Shown here: piece by piece, positions 7,672 to 16,368 of the stretch
How positions within the stretch are numbered: the stretch's first letter is position 1
How the letters are laid out: each line of letters opens with the position of its first letter
IMG/VR virus record: IMGVR_UViG_3300006038_000006
Location: 1-33,593 of that record
Length of the DNA: 33,593 nt
Origin: a virus
Direction: 5' to 3' (one strand)
Translations under genes and position numbers: made by a program
The notes under the pieces: model-generated
The model's input: the letters and a program-made list of their open reading frames with translations, nothing else
The model's database searches: none
What the model was told of the DNA's origin: nothing

Positions 7672-8867
7672 AGTGCCTCGGCCTTTCCATCGAGCGGCCC
7701 GGTATTTTTCGTGGCCTTGCCCTTTCCGGACTTGTTCGTCCGGCGCTTGCCGACCGGCTCCTTATCAAAAGCCTCGGCCGAGCAAACGGAGATATCCGTT
7801 GTGATCTCGTCAGCCTCGGCATAACGCACGGCCGAGATCAGCAGATCGCGTTCGATGCCGAGGAAAGCATCTGACACGGGAACGACCTGATTGACTGTCC
7901 AGAGCTGCCCGTTCGCCTCGTGGCCCTTGACGGTGTAGGTCTGTTCGTCGCCTTCAGCGCGTGACGTGCGATTGCGCCAGTCGGCTTCGTCCTGGGCGCT
8001 GACCGCACCGGCCTTGCTTCTGGCCAGATGGACCTTGGGACGATAACGCTTGATCTCGCCGTCCTCGGCCCGGCCGGTTGCGACGGTTCCCTTGCGCTCC
8101 CGATCGCGAGCTGAGCCGTCGCCATCATTGCGGCTGTCCGCGCCGATCGGCTCGGCCGTGGCGTCCAGGGCGGCAGCGCTGCGGAACTTGCCCGAGCGTT
8201 CCGACTGGCCACGAACAACGGTTTTGCTGTAGCGGTTTGCCGTGCTGAAGGATGCGCTTACCGCCATGACGTTACCCGGCAGGCTAATTCCATCGGGTGC
8301 GCGGGTCTTGCCCGTTCGGGTGATGACGATATTGCCGACACCATCCGAAAGTATGAGAACGCTACGTTGCCGTGATCCTTTCTCGATCGCCGAAAAGGCG
8401 GTCTCGCCAAGGTCGATTGAATACCGGTCAAAAACCTCGCCGGTGTCCACCTCGGTCCGGACCTTCAGACCGAAAGGCTCCGCGATCTTTGCGGCCGCCG
8501 CCTCCAGCTTGACGCCTTTCAGCTCGGCCGGACCTTCCGCCAGTGCCGAGCAGTCGATCAGATCGCCGGTCTTGTCACGGCCGGAGATCGTCACCGATGC
8601 ATTGCCGTCGCTGACATCATAGGCCACATCTTCGACGTGCCCCAAAAGGACCGTGCGGTTACCGATCATGATTTTAGCCTGCATCTGGGAGCGCAGACGC
8701 GGCAGAATCGGCATCGAGGCGAAGGTGAAAGTTTGCTTTGAAGCCTCGCCATCGCGAAACGTAAAGCTGAAGCTGCCGGAAAAGTCCTTCAGGTCGCGGG
8801 TGACTTCGCCCGATGTCCACTGGTCATAGACCTTGCCATCGAGAAAGAGCTTGATGCTTTTGGCCAT
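7668..8867 (-). CDS. Mu gp44-like (gpP) baseplate hub protein, 399 aa
   Basis: This corresponds to the baseplate hub gpP. The N-terminal beta-rich region (DFSGSFSFTFRDG, ITISGRDKTGDLIDCSAL near residues 90-110) is typical: hub proteins carry an S-GRD-TxDLIDCS motif. Later segments (AFSAIEKGSRQRSVLILSD, GNIVITRTG) also fit the P2 gpD/Mu gp44 type. The C-terminus is Lys/Thr-rich and probably flexible. The ATG overlaps the previous gene as TAATG. The hub anchors spike and tube. Confidence 0.9.
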   Translation of the reverse strand: MAKSIKLFLDGKVYDQWTSGEVTRDLKDFSGSFSFTFRDGEASKQTFTFASMPILPRLRSQMQAKIMIGNRTVLLGHVEDVAYDVSDGNASVTISGRDKTGDLIDCSALAEGPAELKGVKLEAAAAKIAEPFGLKVRTEVDTGEVFDRYSIDLGETAFSAIEKGSRQRSVLILSDGVGNIVITRTGKTRAPDGISLPGNVMAVSASFSTANRYSKTVVRGQSERSGKFRSAAALDATAEPIGADSRNDGDGSARDRERKGTVATGRAEDGEIKRYRPKVHLARSKAGAVSAQDEADWRNRTSRAEGDEQTYTVKGHEANGQLWTVNQVVPVSDAFLGIERDLLISAVRYAEADEITTDISVCSAEAFDKEPVGKRRTNKSGKGKATKNTGPLDGKAEAL

Positions 8868-10111
8868 TAGTTGCGCTCCAGAAACTCGATATCGCCGGCA
8901 GGCAGTTGCGCCGGATGCGATGGATCATTGCGGGCAACAAGGTCGGCATAGACCGCTTCCAGTCGCGCCGGCGTGTCGCCCGACAGGTGCTGTGCGATTA
9001 GCCAAGCGTCGGTATCGCGGCTGACGGAGATGCGTCGGACTGATGGCAGGCGGCCGATGACCTCGTTAAGATCGGAGACGATCGCAGCTGTCAGAGATCG
9101 CGCGGCCGAGGACAGCGCCGAACTGGCGGCCTGCATCGTATTGGGTGCTTGCTGCTCGACCTGGTCAACAAGGGAGGCGAGCGCCGAGGTCATGGAAGAT
9201 CGGTAGCGGAGCGCCTCCTGTCGGGACACGAAATCTGCATACGACGACTGCTCCGCCGACGCGGCTATGAACTGGCCGGCAGCACCTGCCAGCAACAGGG
9301 CGTCAATCGCGGACGGCGCTTTTCCCGCTTCTGTTAGCAAGCCCGTTGCGATGGAAAGGCCGGCGCTCATCAGCGCCTGGGCGCTTGGCGTCGAGGGGAG
9401 AAACGTGGTCGCAGGGGCGACAGCCGGAATCTCAATCGTCTGCGCAATGACCGACGCGGCCGAACTGACCCACGTATCGAATGCTACGGGTGAGGACGGC
9501 GACGATGCCGCGAGCGCCAAGCGTATCTGGCTGACGGCCGAGCGGGCATCCGGACGCGCGGTAATGGCATCTGCCACCGATGCTACGACGCGCCGACTGC
9601 GGATCGTCGCAGACGTGCGGGCGCTGGAAATAACGGTCAGCGTGATCGAGGCGGCAAGCGAAGTCAGGGCGCTTGTGAAGCGTGAGAGGGCCGAAGGCAA
9701 CAGTCCACCGGCGAAACCAGATATCGACGACGACGGCGCGCGCTTGAACCGGGCTGAAACCCGGAATACCCGCAGTTCCCGTTCCGAGAAGCGGATTTGA
9801 GCCGGTTCCTCCATGATGACCTGCATCGGGCCGAGCCATGGATGAATGAGAAGCGCCGGCCCCGGTGTCTCAAAGGCCTTGGACAGTAGCTTCGCCCGGA
9901 CACGATAGTCGTCACCGACATAAAGCGCTTCGATACTGATACCGGATGGACCAACGCCGAAATCGTCATAGGCAGCTGGATCGACACCCGGAAACAGATA
10001 TTCGAGCACCCGCCGTCCGTGGTCGCTCGACACATCGACGATGGAAATCGGAATGCCACGGAAAACACCCGGCAATAGTCCTTCAGCGGAATTGAGACTG
10101 TCGAGCAGCAT
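8867..10111 (-). CDS. Mu gp43-like (gpN) DNA circularisation N-terminal domain protein, 414 aa
   Basis: The N-terminal 120 residues match the family historically called DNA circularisation protein N: RGIPISIVDVSSDHGRRVLE, YLFPGVDPAAYDDFG and PGPALLIHPWLGPMQVIM. In contractile phages this is actually a baseplate component near the hub. The remainder is Ala/Ser/Arg-rich helical sequence. It is coupled to the tape measure gene by TGATG at 10111 and to gp44 by TAATG. I take the structural role from synteny, because the family name is misleading. Confidence 0.9.
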   Translation of the reverse strand: MLLDSLNSAEGLLPGVFRGIPISIVDVSSDHGRRVLEYLFPGVDPAAYDDFGVGPSGISIEALYVGDDYRVRAKLLSKAFETPGPALLIHPWLGPMQVIMEEPAQIRFSERELRVFRVSARFKRAPSSSISGFAGGLLPSALSRFTSALTSLAASITLTVISSARTSATIRSRRVVASVADAITARPDARSAVSQIRLALAASSPSSPVAFDTWVSSAASVIAQTIEIPAVAPATTFLPSTPSAQALMSAGLSIATGLLTEAGKAPSAIDALLLAGAAGQFIAASAEQSSYADFVSRQEALRYRSSMTSALASLVDQVEQQAPNTMQAASSALSSAARSLTAAIVSDLNEVIGRLPSVRRISVSRDTDAWLIAQHLSGDTPARLEAVYADLVARNDPSHPAQLPAGDIEFLERN

Positions 10112-12552
10112 CAGTCCCTCCCGACAGCACGGCCGGTGTTGACGGTCGGCGACGGCGACGTGACGGTGGTTGTCTGGCCGACAACCTTGCCGGGGCCTTC
10201 GACAACAACCTTAGCTTCGGTGTTTACATTGAGCTGCTGCGGCGCGGCCGGTGCAGTCGGCGAAGCCTGTGCCGGGAGGACACCATTCTGGTTGGCTGGC
10301 AGTACGCTATTGCGCCCGATCGTGGTCATATTGCGCTGGCCGGTGACACCGAGCGCGTTGGAAACGCTTTCGATGCTAAGGGCTGCTTTCACGCGCTCAA
10401 GCGCCGACGCAACACTGTTCCAGGCCTCCGCGACGCCATCCGGCATCAACGCGCCCCAATTGATACCACGGTTGATGGCTTCGACTAGGGACGCAATCCC
10501 TTTCACGACCCACTCGATGGCCTTCGCGAGATCTTCAAGGATCATAACAGCCGCTAGAACCGTTTGGCCGCCAAGGTCGCCGAGAAGTTTCATGACACCG
10601 GTAAACATGCCGGACATCTTGCCGCCTTCGCCCAGGCCGACGAGTTCCCGGATGGCAGCTCCGAGCCGCATGAAGCCGGTCGCAATGCCTGCAATCGATC
10701 TGACTGCGCCACCGGCCGCCTTGCCGATCGGCTCCAGCCATGGTGCAAATCCCGAGCCGAATTCCTTCATGCCCTGCCATGCCCTGGCAATGCCGCTCAA
10801 TGCGATATCGAGACCACGGAAAGCGACAAGCTTGGCATCATCGATCGTCAGGCCGGAGAGATCGATTTTGAGATCGAGGCCTTCGGCAAAACCGGACAAC
10901 AGCTTCTTTAGGTTCTGCCACCCTGCCGCCACGTCGTCGAGCGCAGCCCCGAGACCGGCGCGAATAATGGGACCGTAACGCCCCGCCAAGTCGCGGGCAA
11001 CGCCCATGACCTGGTTACCTATATTGCGCAGGTGTGGAACCGCTGCGGCCGCTTTCTGGCGGATCGTTCCCCAAGCATCGCCAAGCCGGTCCCACATGCG
11101 AGACAGACGAGGAGCGTAACTTGACCAGTTACGATAGATGTAGACGCCCGCCGCAGCGATGCCCGCCAGCGCAATACCCACGGGGCTGAAAAGAGCCGCC
11201 AGAACCGACAGGCCCGCGCCGATCGCAGGCAACACCACGCCCAGGACACCGAGACCGGCTGCGGCAAGGACAGCCACACCTGCAAAGGCGAGGCCCTGCT
11301 TAACCATGCCGCCTGTCGCAGTGTCCAGCTCGCGCAACCATTTGAGGGCATCCATCAGGTAGCCGTTGATCGCAGGCATCCAGGTGCCGAAAGCGAGGCC
11401 GACCTCACGCGACGCCTGCGTGCCGATTTCGCGGAAGGTTGTGAGCTGGCGATTGAGGCCCATCATCTGGGTTTCGAAGTCGGCATCGATCGCGCTGCCC
11501 GTCGCCTTGGCGACTTCATCCTTTATCGACTTGTATTCGTCGATGTTGCCGAGCATGGGGATCAGGAAATCCATCACCTGCATGTCGGAGAACAGTTCGC
11601 CGAGCTTGCCTGCGCCATAAATCTTTTCGAGCTGCTCGCGCACGGTTGCCAGCGCATCCGCGTCCGACATGCCGGCAGCTTTCGCCTTGCCCATCAGCCC
11701 CTGAATTTCCTTGCTCGAAACGCCGGTCAGCTTGGTGATCTTCTGGACAACGGTTTCAATCGGGTTGATGCCCTTCGTCACGGCGTCCTGCATCACGCCT
11801 TGGATATCGACGCCCATGTCGGCGAAGTTCTTGACCGTGGTCGGGGCAAGCACTTTCGACAGGAAGTTTTTCAGGTTGTTGGCAGCTTCGGCCGGATCGG
11901 ATGTTCCCTTGCGGGCGATCTGGAGGGCCGCGCCGAGGAAGTTAACGGCCTCACGGCCGGTCACGCCGAACTTCGCCATCTGCCCGGTGAGTGTCGGGAA
12001 ATAGCGTGACATGTCCTTCAGCTCAAAGGAACCGAGCTTACCGGCTGTGACCAGCGCGCCCATGGCATCGTCCAGTTGATCGGCCGGCAGCTTCAGCGTG
12101 GTGAGCAGCGACGTGGCGACTGATGCCATGTCATTCATCTCGGCATTGGCGGCGGTTGCGGCGCGGCTGATCGAACCGATCGAGCGGTCCACCAGGTCGT
12201 TATTAACGCCGGCCGCGATCATCTGTCCCGCGCCTCGGGCGACGGTATCGGAGAGCTGGCCGACATCGAGAGCGAGTTGCTCGAATTTTGCCTTGGACTG
12301 ATCGACGAACGCAAAGGCCGCCTGTCCCGTCAGGTTTGACGTTCCGGCTATGTCGATCAGTTGCTGCTGGAAGGCTGCGGCCTCCTGCATTGGGCCGAGG
12401 AAGGAAATGCCGGCAACCGCCGCGCCGACGAGACCGATCTTGCGGGCGGTATTGGCTATGCCATCAAGCGCACCTTTAACGCCACGCAAAGGCCCGCTTA
12501 AAAGGTCCCTGAGACGGACGATGACATCAAGGTTCATGTTCCGGCTGGCCAT
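10111..12552 (-). CDS. Tail tape measure protein (Mu gp42-like), 813 aa
   Basis: This sets tail length and is carried inside the tube. It starts with a DVIVRLRDLLSGPLRGVKGA region. Helices rich in Ala/Gly then include the tape-measure core with ISRAATAANAEMNDMASVAT and GQMAKFGVTGREAVNFLGAA near residues 130-210. Residues about 415-475 form a long hydrophobic stretch (VAVLAAAGLGVLGVVLPAIG and following), probably two or three membrane-inserting helices used in DNA entry. The C-terminus is Pro/Gln/Thr-rich. The gene follows the strongest hairpin terminator of the window and starts with a GGGGCGGATC sequence near the ATG. Confidence 0.93.
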   Translation of the reverse strand: MASRNMNLDVIVRLRDLLSGPLRGVKGALDGIANTARKIGLVGAAVAGISFLGPMQEAAAFQQQLIDIAGTSNLTGQAAFAFVDQSKAKFEQLALDVGQLSDTVARGAGQMIAAGVNNDLVDRSIGSISRAATAANAEMNDMASVATSLLTTLKLPADQLDDAMGALVTAGKLGSFELKDMSRYFPTLTGQMAKFGVTGREAVNFLGAALQIARKGTSDPAEAANNLKNFLSKVLAPTTVKNFADMGVDIQGVMQDAVTKGINPIETVVQKITKLTGVSSKEIQGLMGKAKAAGMSDADALATVREQLEKIYGAGKLGELFSDMQVMDFLIPMLGNIDEYKSIKDEVAKATGSAIDADFETQMMGLNRQLTTFREIGTQASREVGLAFGTWMPAINGYLMDALKWLRELDTATGGMVKQGLAFAGVAVLAAAGLGVLGVVLPAIGAGLSVLAALFSPVGIALAGIAAAGVYIYRNWSSYAPRLSRMWDRLGDAWGTIRQKAAAAVPHLRNIGNQVMGVARDLAGRYGPIIRAGLGAALDDVAAGWQNLKKLLSGFAEGLDLKIDLSGLTIDDAKLVAFRGLDIALSGIARAWQGMKEFGSGFAPWLEPIGKAAGGAVRSIAGIATGFMRLGAAIRELVGLGEGGKMSGMFTGVMKLLGDLGGQTVLAAVMILEDLAKAIEWVVKGIASLVEAINRGINWGALMPDGVAEAWNSVASALERVKAALSIESVSNALGVTGQRNMTTIGRNSVLPANQNGVLPAQASPTAPAAPQQLNVNTEAKVVVEGPGKVVGQTTTVTSPSPTVNTGRAVGRD

Positions 12553-12599
12553 GATCCGCCCCGCTTGAGAATAAAGCCGAAATTCTCACGCGCGCGCAA

Positions 12600-12633
12600 A
12601 AAAGGTCAGGCCCGCCGTTACGGGCGGGCCTGA
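12600..12633 (-). terminator. Rho-independent terminator after chaperone gene
   Basis: On the minus strand an 11-bp perfect stem (TCAGGCCCGCC and GGCGGGCCTGA) with loop CGTAAC is followed by CCTTTTTT. It begins at the base after the stop of the frameshifted chaperone frame and lies 48 bases before the tape measure start. It probably lowers read-through between these genes. The stem belongs to the hairpin family seen also at 28388-28411 and partly at 7128-7155. Confidence 0.75.
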
Positions 12634-12795
12634 TTAAATCTTCGAGATATCGTTTACGTGCTTACGATAGGCCATGATGCAGTTCCACCAGAAGAGAACC
12701 GTGTCGATCGTCATGGTCTCAATCTCGGTGGCGGCGAAGCTGGAGCCGTCAGCGAGGCCGCCGAGTTTTATCGGCCAGTCTTCGGGCCACTCGTC
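12634..12795 (-). CDS. Minus-1 frame extension of the tail assembly chaperone (gp41' equivalent), 53 aa
   Basis: This frame has no start codon of its own but stays open from the slippery site at 12801-12795 to a TAA at 12636-12634. It encodes DEWPEDWPIKLGGLADGSSF and later TIDTVLFWWNCIMAYRK. A Trp-rich amphipathic C-terminus of this kind is usual for the long form of tail assembly chaperones (gpGT of lambda, gpE+E' of P2). Joined by a -1 shift to the first 147 codons of 13235-12768, it would give a protein of 200 residues. No part is covered by another gene, and it fills what would otherwise be an unexplained gap of over 200 bases. Confidence 0.85.
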   Translation of the reverse strand, partial: DEWPEDWPIKLGGLADGSSFAATEIETMTIDTVLFWWNCIMAYRKHVNDISKI

Positions 12796-13235
12796 AAAAA
12801 AGTTTCGATAATCCGGCCGCCGTCCGCGATATCAACACCGTCCATCTTATCGAAAAGCTTGTCCATCACCATTTCGGAAATCCGGGTCGAGCGCGAAAAC
12901 GTCACGATCGATGCCTTCGCGTCGCTGGTCGCCTGGATGGCGCGCAGATCAGCTCCGTTGAAGCGATGGAAGACCAGCTCCGTGAAAACCCGCTCCCGGA
13001 CATTGCCGTCCTTCTTGGTGGTGAGCGTGACTTTCTCAAAGAGCGGAAGCGTCACCGAGCCGTTAGCGTTCGGACGCGCACGTTTCGGCAGCTTGGAATC
13101 GGCCTTCGCATCTTCATCAATGATGTCGTCGGTAGCGTCTGCGCCGGCGTCTTCGTTGATTACGGTTTCGGCGCTTGAAACGACTTCGTCGTTCGGCGCG
13201 TCTTCGTCGATATCGACCCTCAGTGTAGTACCCAT
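12768..13235 (-). CDS. Tail assembly chaperone, short form (Mu gp41-like), 155 aa
   Basis: This occupies the Mu gp41 position between tail tube and tape measure. The N-terminal 55 residues are very acidic (NDEVVSSAETVINEDAGADA). They are followed by a VTLPLFEKVTLTTKKDG strand region and helices with FHRFNGADLRAIQAT, as in gp41-type chaperones. These bind the tape measure protein before tube assembly. The ATG at 13235 overlaps the tube stop as TGATG and is preferred to the Arg-rich upstream extension. The last eight codons lie beyond a slippery heptamer, so this is the non-shifted product. Confidence 0.88.
   Translation of the reverse strand: MGTTLRVDIDEDAPNDEVVSSAETVINEDAGADATDDIIDEDAKADSKLPKRARPNANGSVTLPLFEKVTLTTKKDGNVRERVFTELVFHRFNGADLRAIQATSDAKASIVTFSRSTRISEMVMDKLFDKMDGVDIADGGRIIETFLTSGPKTGR
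12795..12801 (-). promoter_or_regulatory. Programmed -1 frameshift site T_TTT_TTG
   Basis: In the chaperone frame, the codons ACT TTT TTG contain the heptamer T TTT TTG in the exact phase X XXY YYZ needed for dual tRNA slippage. After a -1 shift the next codon is GAC at 12795, opening the 53-codon frame. It lies nine codons before the zero-frame TAA. Conserved frameshifts at this gene are established for tailed phages. The efficiency is unknown, and no strong downstream hairpin was obvious to me. Confidence 0.85.
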
Positions 13236-13597
13236 CAGAGAATTTCCTCGGGCGATCCGCCAGCCCACTTGAGTTCGATTTTTCCGCCTTCGCCGCCCGT
13301 CACGTCGGGAATGTCGCCCTCAAGGAAGGCGTCATTCAAGACGTATGTCTGGCCGGTGTCGCAGACGATCTGCAACTCTCCCTCACCGGGATCGAGCAGG
13401 TTGCCCAGGCGCTGCCCCCTTTCGAGGTGGGTTGTCGCCGTGACCTGTGACCCCTGATACTCCTGGGCGCGGCCGACGCCTCGGCCATAGGTCACGGCGT
13501 TGTTCTTGATACCGCCCTTGCGGAATTTCGCCCCCTTCTCGACGGGGATGTTACGCCCCCTCCAGACGATATCGACGATGCCCAATACCTGTGTCAT
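13235..13597 (-). CDS. Tail tube protein (Mu gpM, gp40-like), 120 aa
   Basis: This forms the inner tail tube. The size and the GIVDIVWRGRNIPVEKGAKF start, followed by GRGVGRAQEYQGSQVTATT, fit the Mu/P2-like FII-type tube subunit. It follows the sheath with a 15-base gap holding AGGAG (TTTAACAGGAGCTTTAAGCG before the ATG). The gene order sheath, tube, chaperone, tape measure is the standard contractile-tail order. Confidence 0.9.
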   Translation of the reverse strand: MTQVLGIVDIVWRGRNIPVEKGAKFRKGGIKNNAVTYGRGVGRAQEYQGSQVTATTHLERGQRLGNLLDPGEGELQIVCDTGQTYVLNDAFLEGDIPDVTGGEGGKIELKWAGGSPEEIL

Positions 13598-13612
13598 CGC
13601 TTAAAGCTCCTG

Positions 13613-15100
13613 TTAAACCTGAAATTCGAGACGGCCGGCAAAGACCATGAGATTGCCGACGATGACCACCTGCTGGCGGCTTTCGAGCCTGTTGCGATCG
13701 TCCGTCGAGCGCTGGAAGACGCTTTCCCGGAGCGTGCGCTGCACGTTCTCGATCCAGACCTTTTCGCCGTAGAGCTTGCATCGTGCAGCCCAGGAGCCGG
13801 CCATGCGCTTCGGCGTCACCACGGCCGTGCCGGCGTCCTGGTCATTGTCCTGGCGGGTGGCGAAGGACGCGTCACTGTCGTCATCCACGAGCTTTGAACG
13901 CGGGTACATCAGGTTGATGTAGACCGACCAGTCGTAGCGGATGCGGCTCATGGTGACCGGCACCATGATATCGAGCCATGCACGATCGGCGATGTCGAGC
14001 GTCGTCTTCTTGTAGGTCGTGATCATGCGCGAGATCGTGACCGCACCATCCGACAGGCAGTCGAAGGTGGAAATGCCGTTGCGCAGCAGTAGATCGTTTT
14101 CCTCGTCAAGGAACTGATCCACCTCGGCCGGCGCTTCGACACCCGGCAGAACAAGCGACTTCAACTGGCGGGCCGGGTCGTCGGTCAGGTGGAACGAGGC
14201 GATACCCATTGCCGAGGCGGCCATCGCCCAGGACGGCGTCGGGCTTTTCTTCAGCCCGGCCATGGTGAGGAAAGGCGAGTTGGTCAGATTGCCGAACGTG
14301 GTGAGCTGGCCATAGGTGCCGCCCATGAATACGAAGCCATGGCAATCGAGTTTCGAGGTCGCGAGATAACGCACCCGCAGCCACTCGGCCGTCTTGGCAA
14401 GGTTGGTCGCATCCGACCAGGGGTGCGTGAGCTTGGTTGCCCAGGTGCTGACAAGAAGATCAAGCGCCGGCTGCACGTCCGGGTTTCCCGAACCGCCTGC
14501 CATGGCAACGACAGTGCAGGTCAAACCGGCTGGAAGCGGCTGGGCCTTGGTATCAACGCGCAGATCGATCTCGTTGCCGACTTCACCGCCATGGCGAGAC
14601 GTGACGGTCACGACGCCCGCTGCTGCCGTCGCGGTTACGACCATGTCGAGATCGGCATTGATAGCGGCGGCAAGCTTGGTCGCCAGTGCGGCGACGGCAT
14701 CGCTGGACAGCGCCGTCATCCTCACCTGCCGGCCGCCAATTTTGAAGCGCAAGACAACGGAGCTGGTGGGCGAACCCGCGAAGGTGAAGGTGCCAGTCGC
14801 CTTCAGCGCGCCGCCGGCATCGGGGAGTGCGATCACGTAAAGCGGCGTGTTGCGATTGGCCTTCTTGAAATATGCCACCTGTTCCGCGCCGATCGAGCCA
14901 CGACCAAAGAGCGCAATCGCCTGGTCGGCGCGGGTGATTTCCTGTATCGCGCCGGCCGCAAGCGTGCCGGTGGCAAGCTTCTGGCCAACGATGAAGGCCT
15001 TTTCGGGCCACGGCAGAATGCCGACGTTGCGATAGTTCGGCCCGATCTCGATCAGGGTCGCAGGTTCAAGGCGATCTACGGGGATTTCGTTGAAATCCAT
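13613..15100 (-). CDS. Contractile tail sheath protein (Mu gpL, gp39-like), 495 aa
   Basis: Its size equals Mu gpL (495 aa). The N-terminus IPVDRLEPATLIEIGPNYRN, the AGAIQEITRADQAIALFGRGS region near residues 50-70 and the C-terminal MTTYKKTTLDIADRAWLDIM part are typical of sheath proteins. It contracts around the tube on injection. The ATG at 15100 overlaps the gp38 stop as TAATG. No irregularity is visible. Confidence 0.95.
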   Translation of the reverse strand: MDFNEIPVDRLEPATLIEIGPNYRNVGILPWPEKAFIVGQKLATGTLAAGAIQEITRADQAIALFGRGSIGAEQVAYFKKANRNTPLYVIALPDAGGALKATGTFTFAGSPTSSVVLRFKIGGRQVRMTALSSDAVAALATKLAAAINADLDMVVTATAAAGVVTVTSRHGGEVGNEIDLRVDTKAQPLPAGLTCTVVAMAGGSGNPDVQPALDLLVSTWATKLTHPWSDATNLAKTAEWLRVRYLATSKLDCHGFVFMGGTYGQLTTFGNLTNSPFLTMAGLKKSPTPSWAMAASAMGIASFHLTDDPARQLKSLVLPGVEAPAEVDQFLDEENDLLLRNGISTFDCLSDGAVTISRMITTYKKTTLDIADRAWLDIMVPVTMSRIRYDWSVYINLMYPRSKLVDDDSDASFATRQDNDQDAGTAVVTPKRMAGSWAARCKLYGEKVWIENVQRTLRESVFQRSTDDRNRLESRQQVVIVGNLMVFAGRLEFQV

Positions 15101-15282
15101 TATTTGTCTCCTTCATGCTTCTTGGCCGGCTCACGCGGCTTTTCGATCAGATCGCCGTCAGCGATGCGCCGGCGCGTGAAATGCGTGTCCGGATCGGGCA
15201 AGCCTTCCTTAGGCCATTCGGAGCCGTCCGGAAGGTGGACCGTGCGGCCCTCGGCCGCGAAGAGTGTTTTCTGAGTGGCCAT
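15100..15282 (-). CDS. Mu gp38-like protein (DUF2635), 60 aa
   Basis: The short protein has the DUF2635 pattern: an AAEGRTVHLPDGSEWPKEG segment, then DTHFTRRRIADGDLIE with adjacent Arg residues and DGD. It sits directly before the sheath, as Mu gp38 does. Its function is not established; sheath-related assembly is inferred from position. The C-terminus is Lys/Glu/Pro-rich. It is separated from gp37 by eight bases. Confidence 0.88.
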   Translation of the reverse strand: MATQKTLFAAEGRTVHLPDGSEWPKEGLPDPDTHFTRRRIADGDLIEKPREPAKKHEGDK

Positions 15283-15290
15283 GGCCGGGG

Positions 15291-15869
15291 TTACTCCTGG
15301 GGCGGTTGAATTTCGTCAGTGACGGTTTCTGTCGAACCGTCCACAGACCAGGTGATGCCAAGCGCCCTGAAATCGTCGGGCTGCATTTTCCCGGTCGCAG
15401 CGGCACGGCATGCGAAGCTGAAGGTGAAGTCGATCTGGGCGATCGCGATGTTGTCGTCGCTCCAGCCATCGGCAATCACGCTGTTGGAAAGGGTGATGTT
15501 GGTGACGCCCTGGTCATCGAAGTTGACGCCCTGGAGAAGCACCGAGGCGACATCGACCATGGCGTCCATTCCGATATCTTTCACGTCGCCTTTAAAGCGG
15601 GCTTCAAGACCACTCGAAACGCTGTTTATGAGGATCAGCCGCCAGAGCATGTTGCCCTTCAGCACGCGGCCATTATCGGCGTCCGGCTTCATGCCCGTCC
15701 AGGCAAGGCCGATGAACGGCGTGGAACGAGCGATGCGAGTGAACTCCTTGATACTCAAGGACTGTGGAACACGCTCGATCGTGAACAGCTTCTTGGGAAA
15801 TGCGATCCGGAGCCGCTCGACGATAAGCGGCTCCTGGTTGCGGATCGGCATCAAGGGAAACTCGTCCAT
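15291..15869 (-). CDS. Mu gp37-like tail terminator candidate (DUF1834-type), 192 aa
   Basis: It lies between gp36 and gp38 homologues, as gp37 does in Mu. Visible segments are EPLIVERLRIAFPKKLFTIE near residues 13-32, a central VASVLLQGVNFDDQGVTN and an AIAQIDFTFSFACRAAA strand near the C-terminus. This arrangement is consistent with a tail terminator or tail-completion fold. Sequence recognition is only moderate; the assignment rests mainly on synteny. The start overlaps the gp36 stop as TGATG. Confidence 0.75.
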   Translation of the reverse strand: MDEFPLMPIRNQEPLIVERLRIAFPKKLFTIERVPQSLSIKEFTRIARSTPFIGLAWTGMKPDADNGRVLKGNMLWRLILINSVSSGLEARFKGDVKDIGMDAMVDVASVLLQGVNFDDQGVTNITLSNSVIADGWSDDNIAIAQIDFTFSFACRAAATGKMQPDDFRALGITWSVDGSTETVTDEIQPPQE

Positions 15870-16306
15870 CAGAAGCCCCTCAACGTTTCGAAGGTGACGA
15901 TGCGCTCACGATCGGAGATGCGCGGGCCGGAGCCGACCGCATTGCCGCCTGTCGGCGATGCCAGCTGAATGTCCAGGTGCACGATTTCTTTTGCGATGTT
16001 CTCCAGCCACTTGATTACTTCGGCGCGGTCCTTCGTCATGCCTTCCGATGGGCTGGAGCGCTCGGTATTGGCAAGATCGTAAAGCGCGAGAATGCAGGTG
16101 GCGCGCACCATGTCTTTTGGCGGGTTGGCGATCGGCGTCAGGTATCGGCCCCGAATGTAGCCGTTGATCAACTCGGTGGCGTCGATCAGCGCCGTGTTGA
16201 CCTTTTCAACGTTCGGCGTCTCAGCCTCGCGATCTTCCGTATTGGACAGGCGCACGATCTGCACCTCTCCAAAGCGGGCGATCATGTCGGTGACGGTGGC
16301 GTACAT
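15869..16306 (-). CDS. Mu gp36-like head-tail connector protein (DUF1320), 145 aa
   Basis: The N-terminus MYATVTDMIARFGEVQIVRL and the middle LIDATELINGYIRGRYLTPI, followed by IANPPKDMVRATCILALYDL, are diagnostic of DUF1320. These proteins join the neck to the head. The ATG at 16306 has GGAGACTTTGCC before it, and a terminator lies just upstream, so this gene probably begins a new translational unit. Upstream in-frame sequence is shadow. Confidence 0.92.
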   Translation of the reverse strand: MYATVTDMIARFGEVQIVRLSNTEDREAETPNVEKVNTALIDATELINGYIRGRYLTPIANPPKDMVRATCILALYDLANTERSSPSEGMTKDRAEVIKWLENIAKEIVHLDIQLASPTGGNAVGSGPRISDRERIVTFETLRGF

Positions 16307-16325
16307 GGCAAAGTCTCCAGTGAGG

Positions 16326-16351
16326 AAAAGGGCTGACCCGAAGGCCAGCCC
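16326..16351 (-). terminator. Rho-independent terminator with TTCG loop
   Basis: On the minus strand a 9-bp stem (GGGCTGGCC with GGTCAGCCC, one G-U pair) closes a TTCG tetraloop and is followed by TTTTCC. It lies between the small membrane-protein gene and gp36. UUCG loops are common in strong intrinsic terminators. It should reduce transcription from the head module into the neck and tail module. Confidence 0.72.
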
Positions 16352-16368
16352 CGGAAAAGTCAGTTCGA

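Noticed and set aside
7668-8867. Long plus-strand open frames opposite gp43 and gp44 genes (8242-8622, 9267-9800 and similar)
   Set aside because: They are antisense shadows in GC-rich DNA with no ribosome sites and no recognisable domains.
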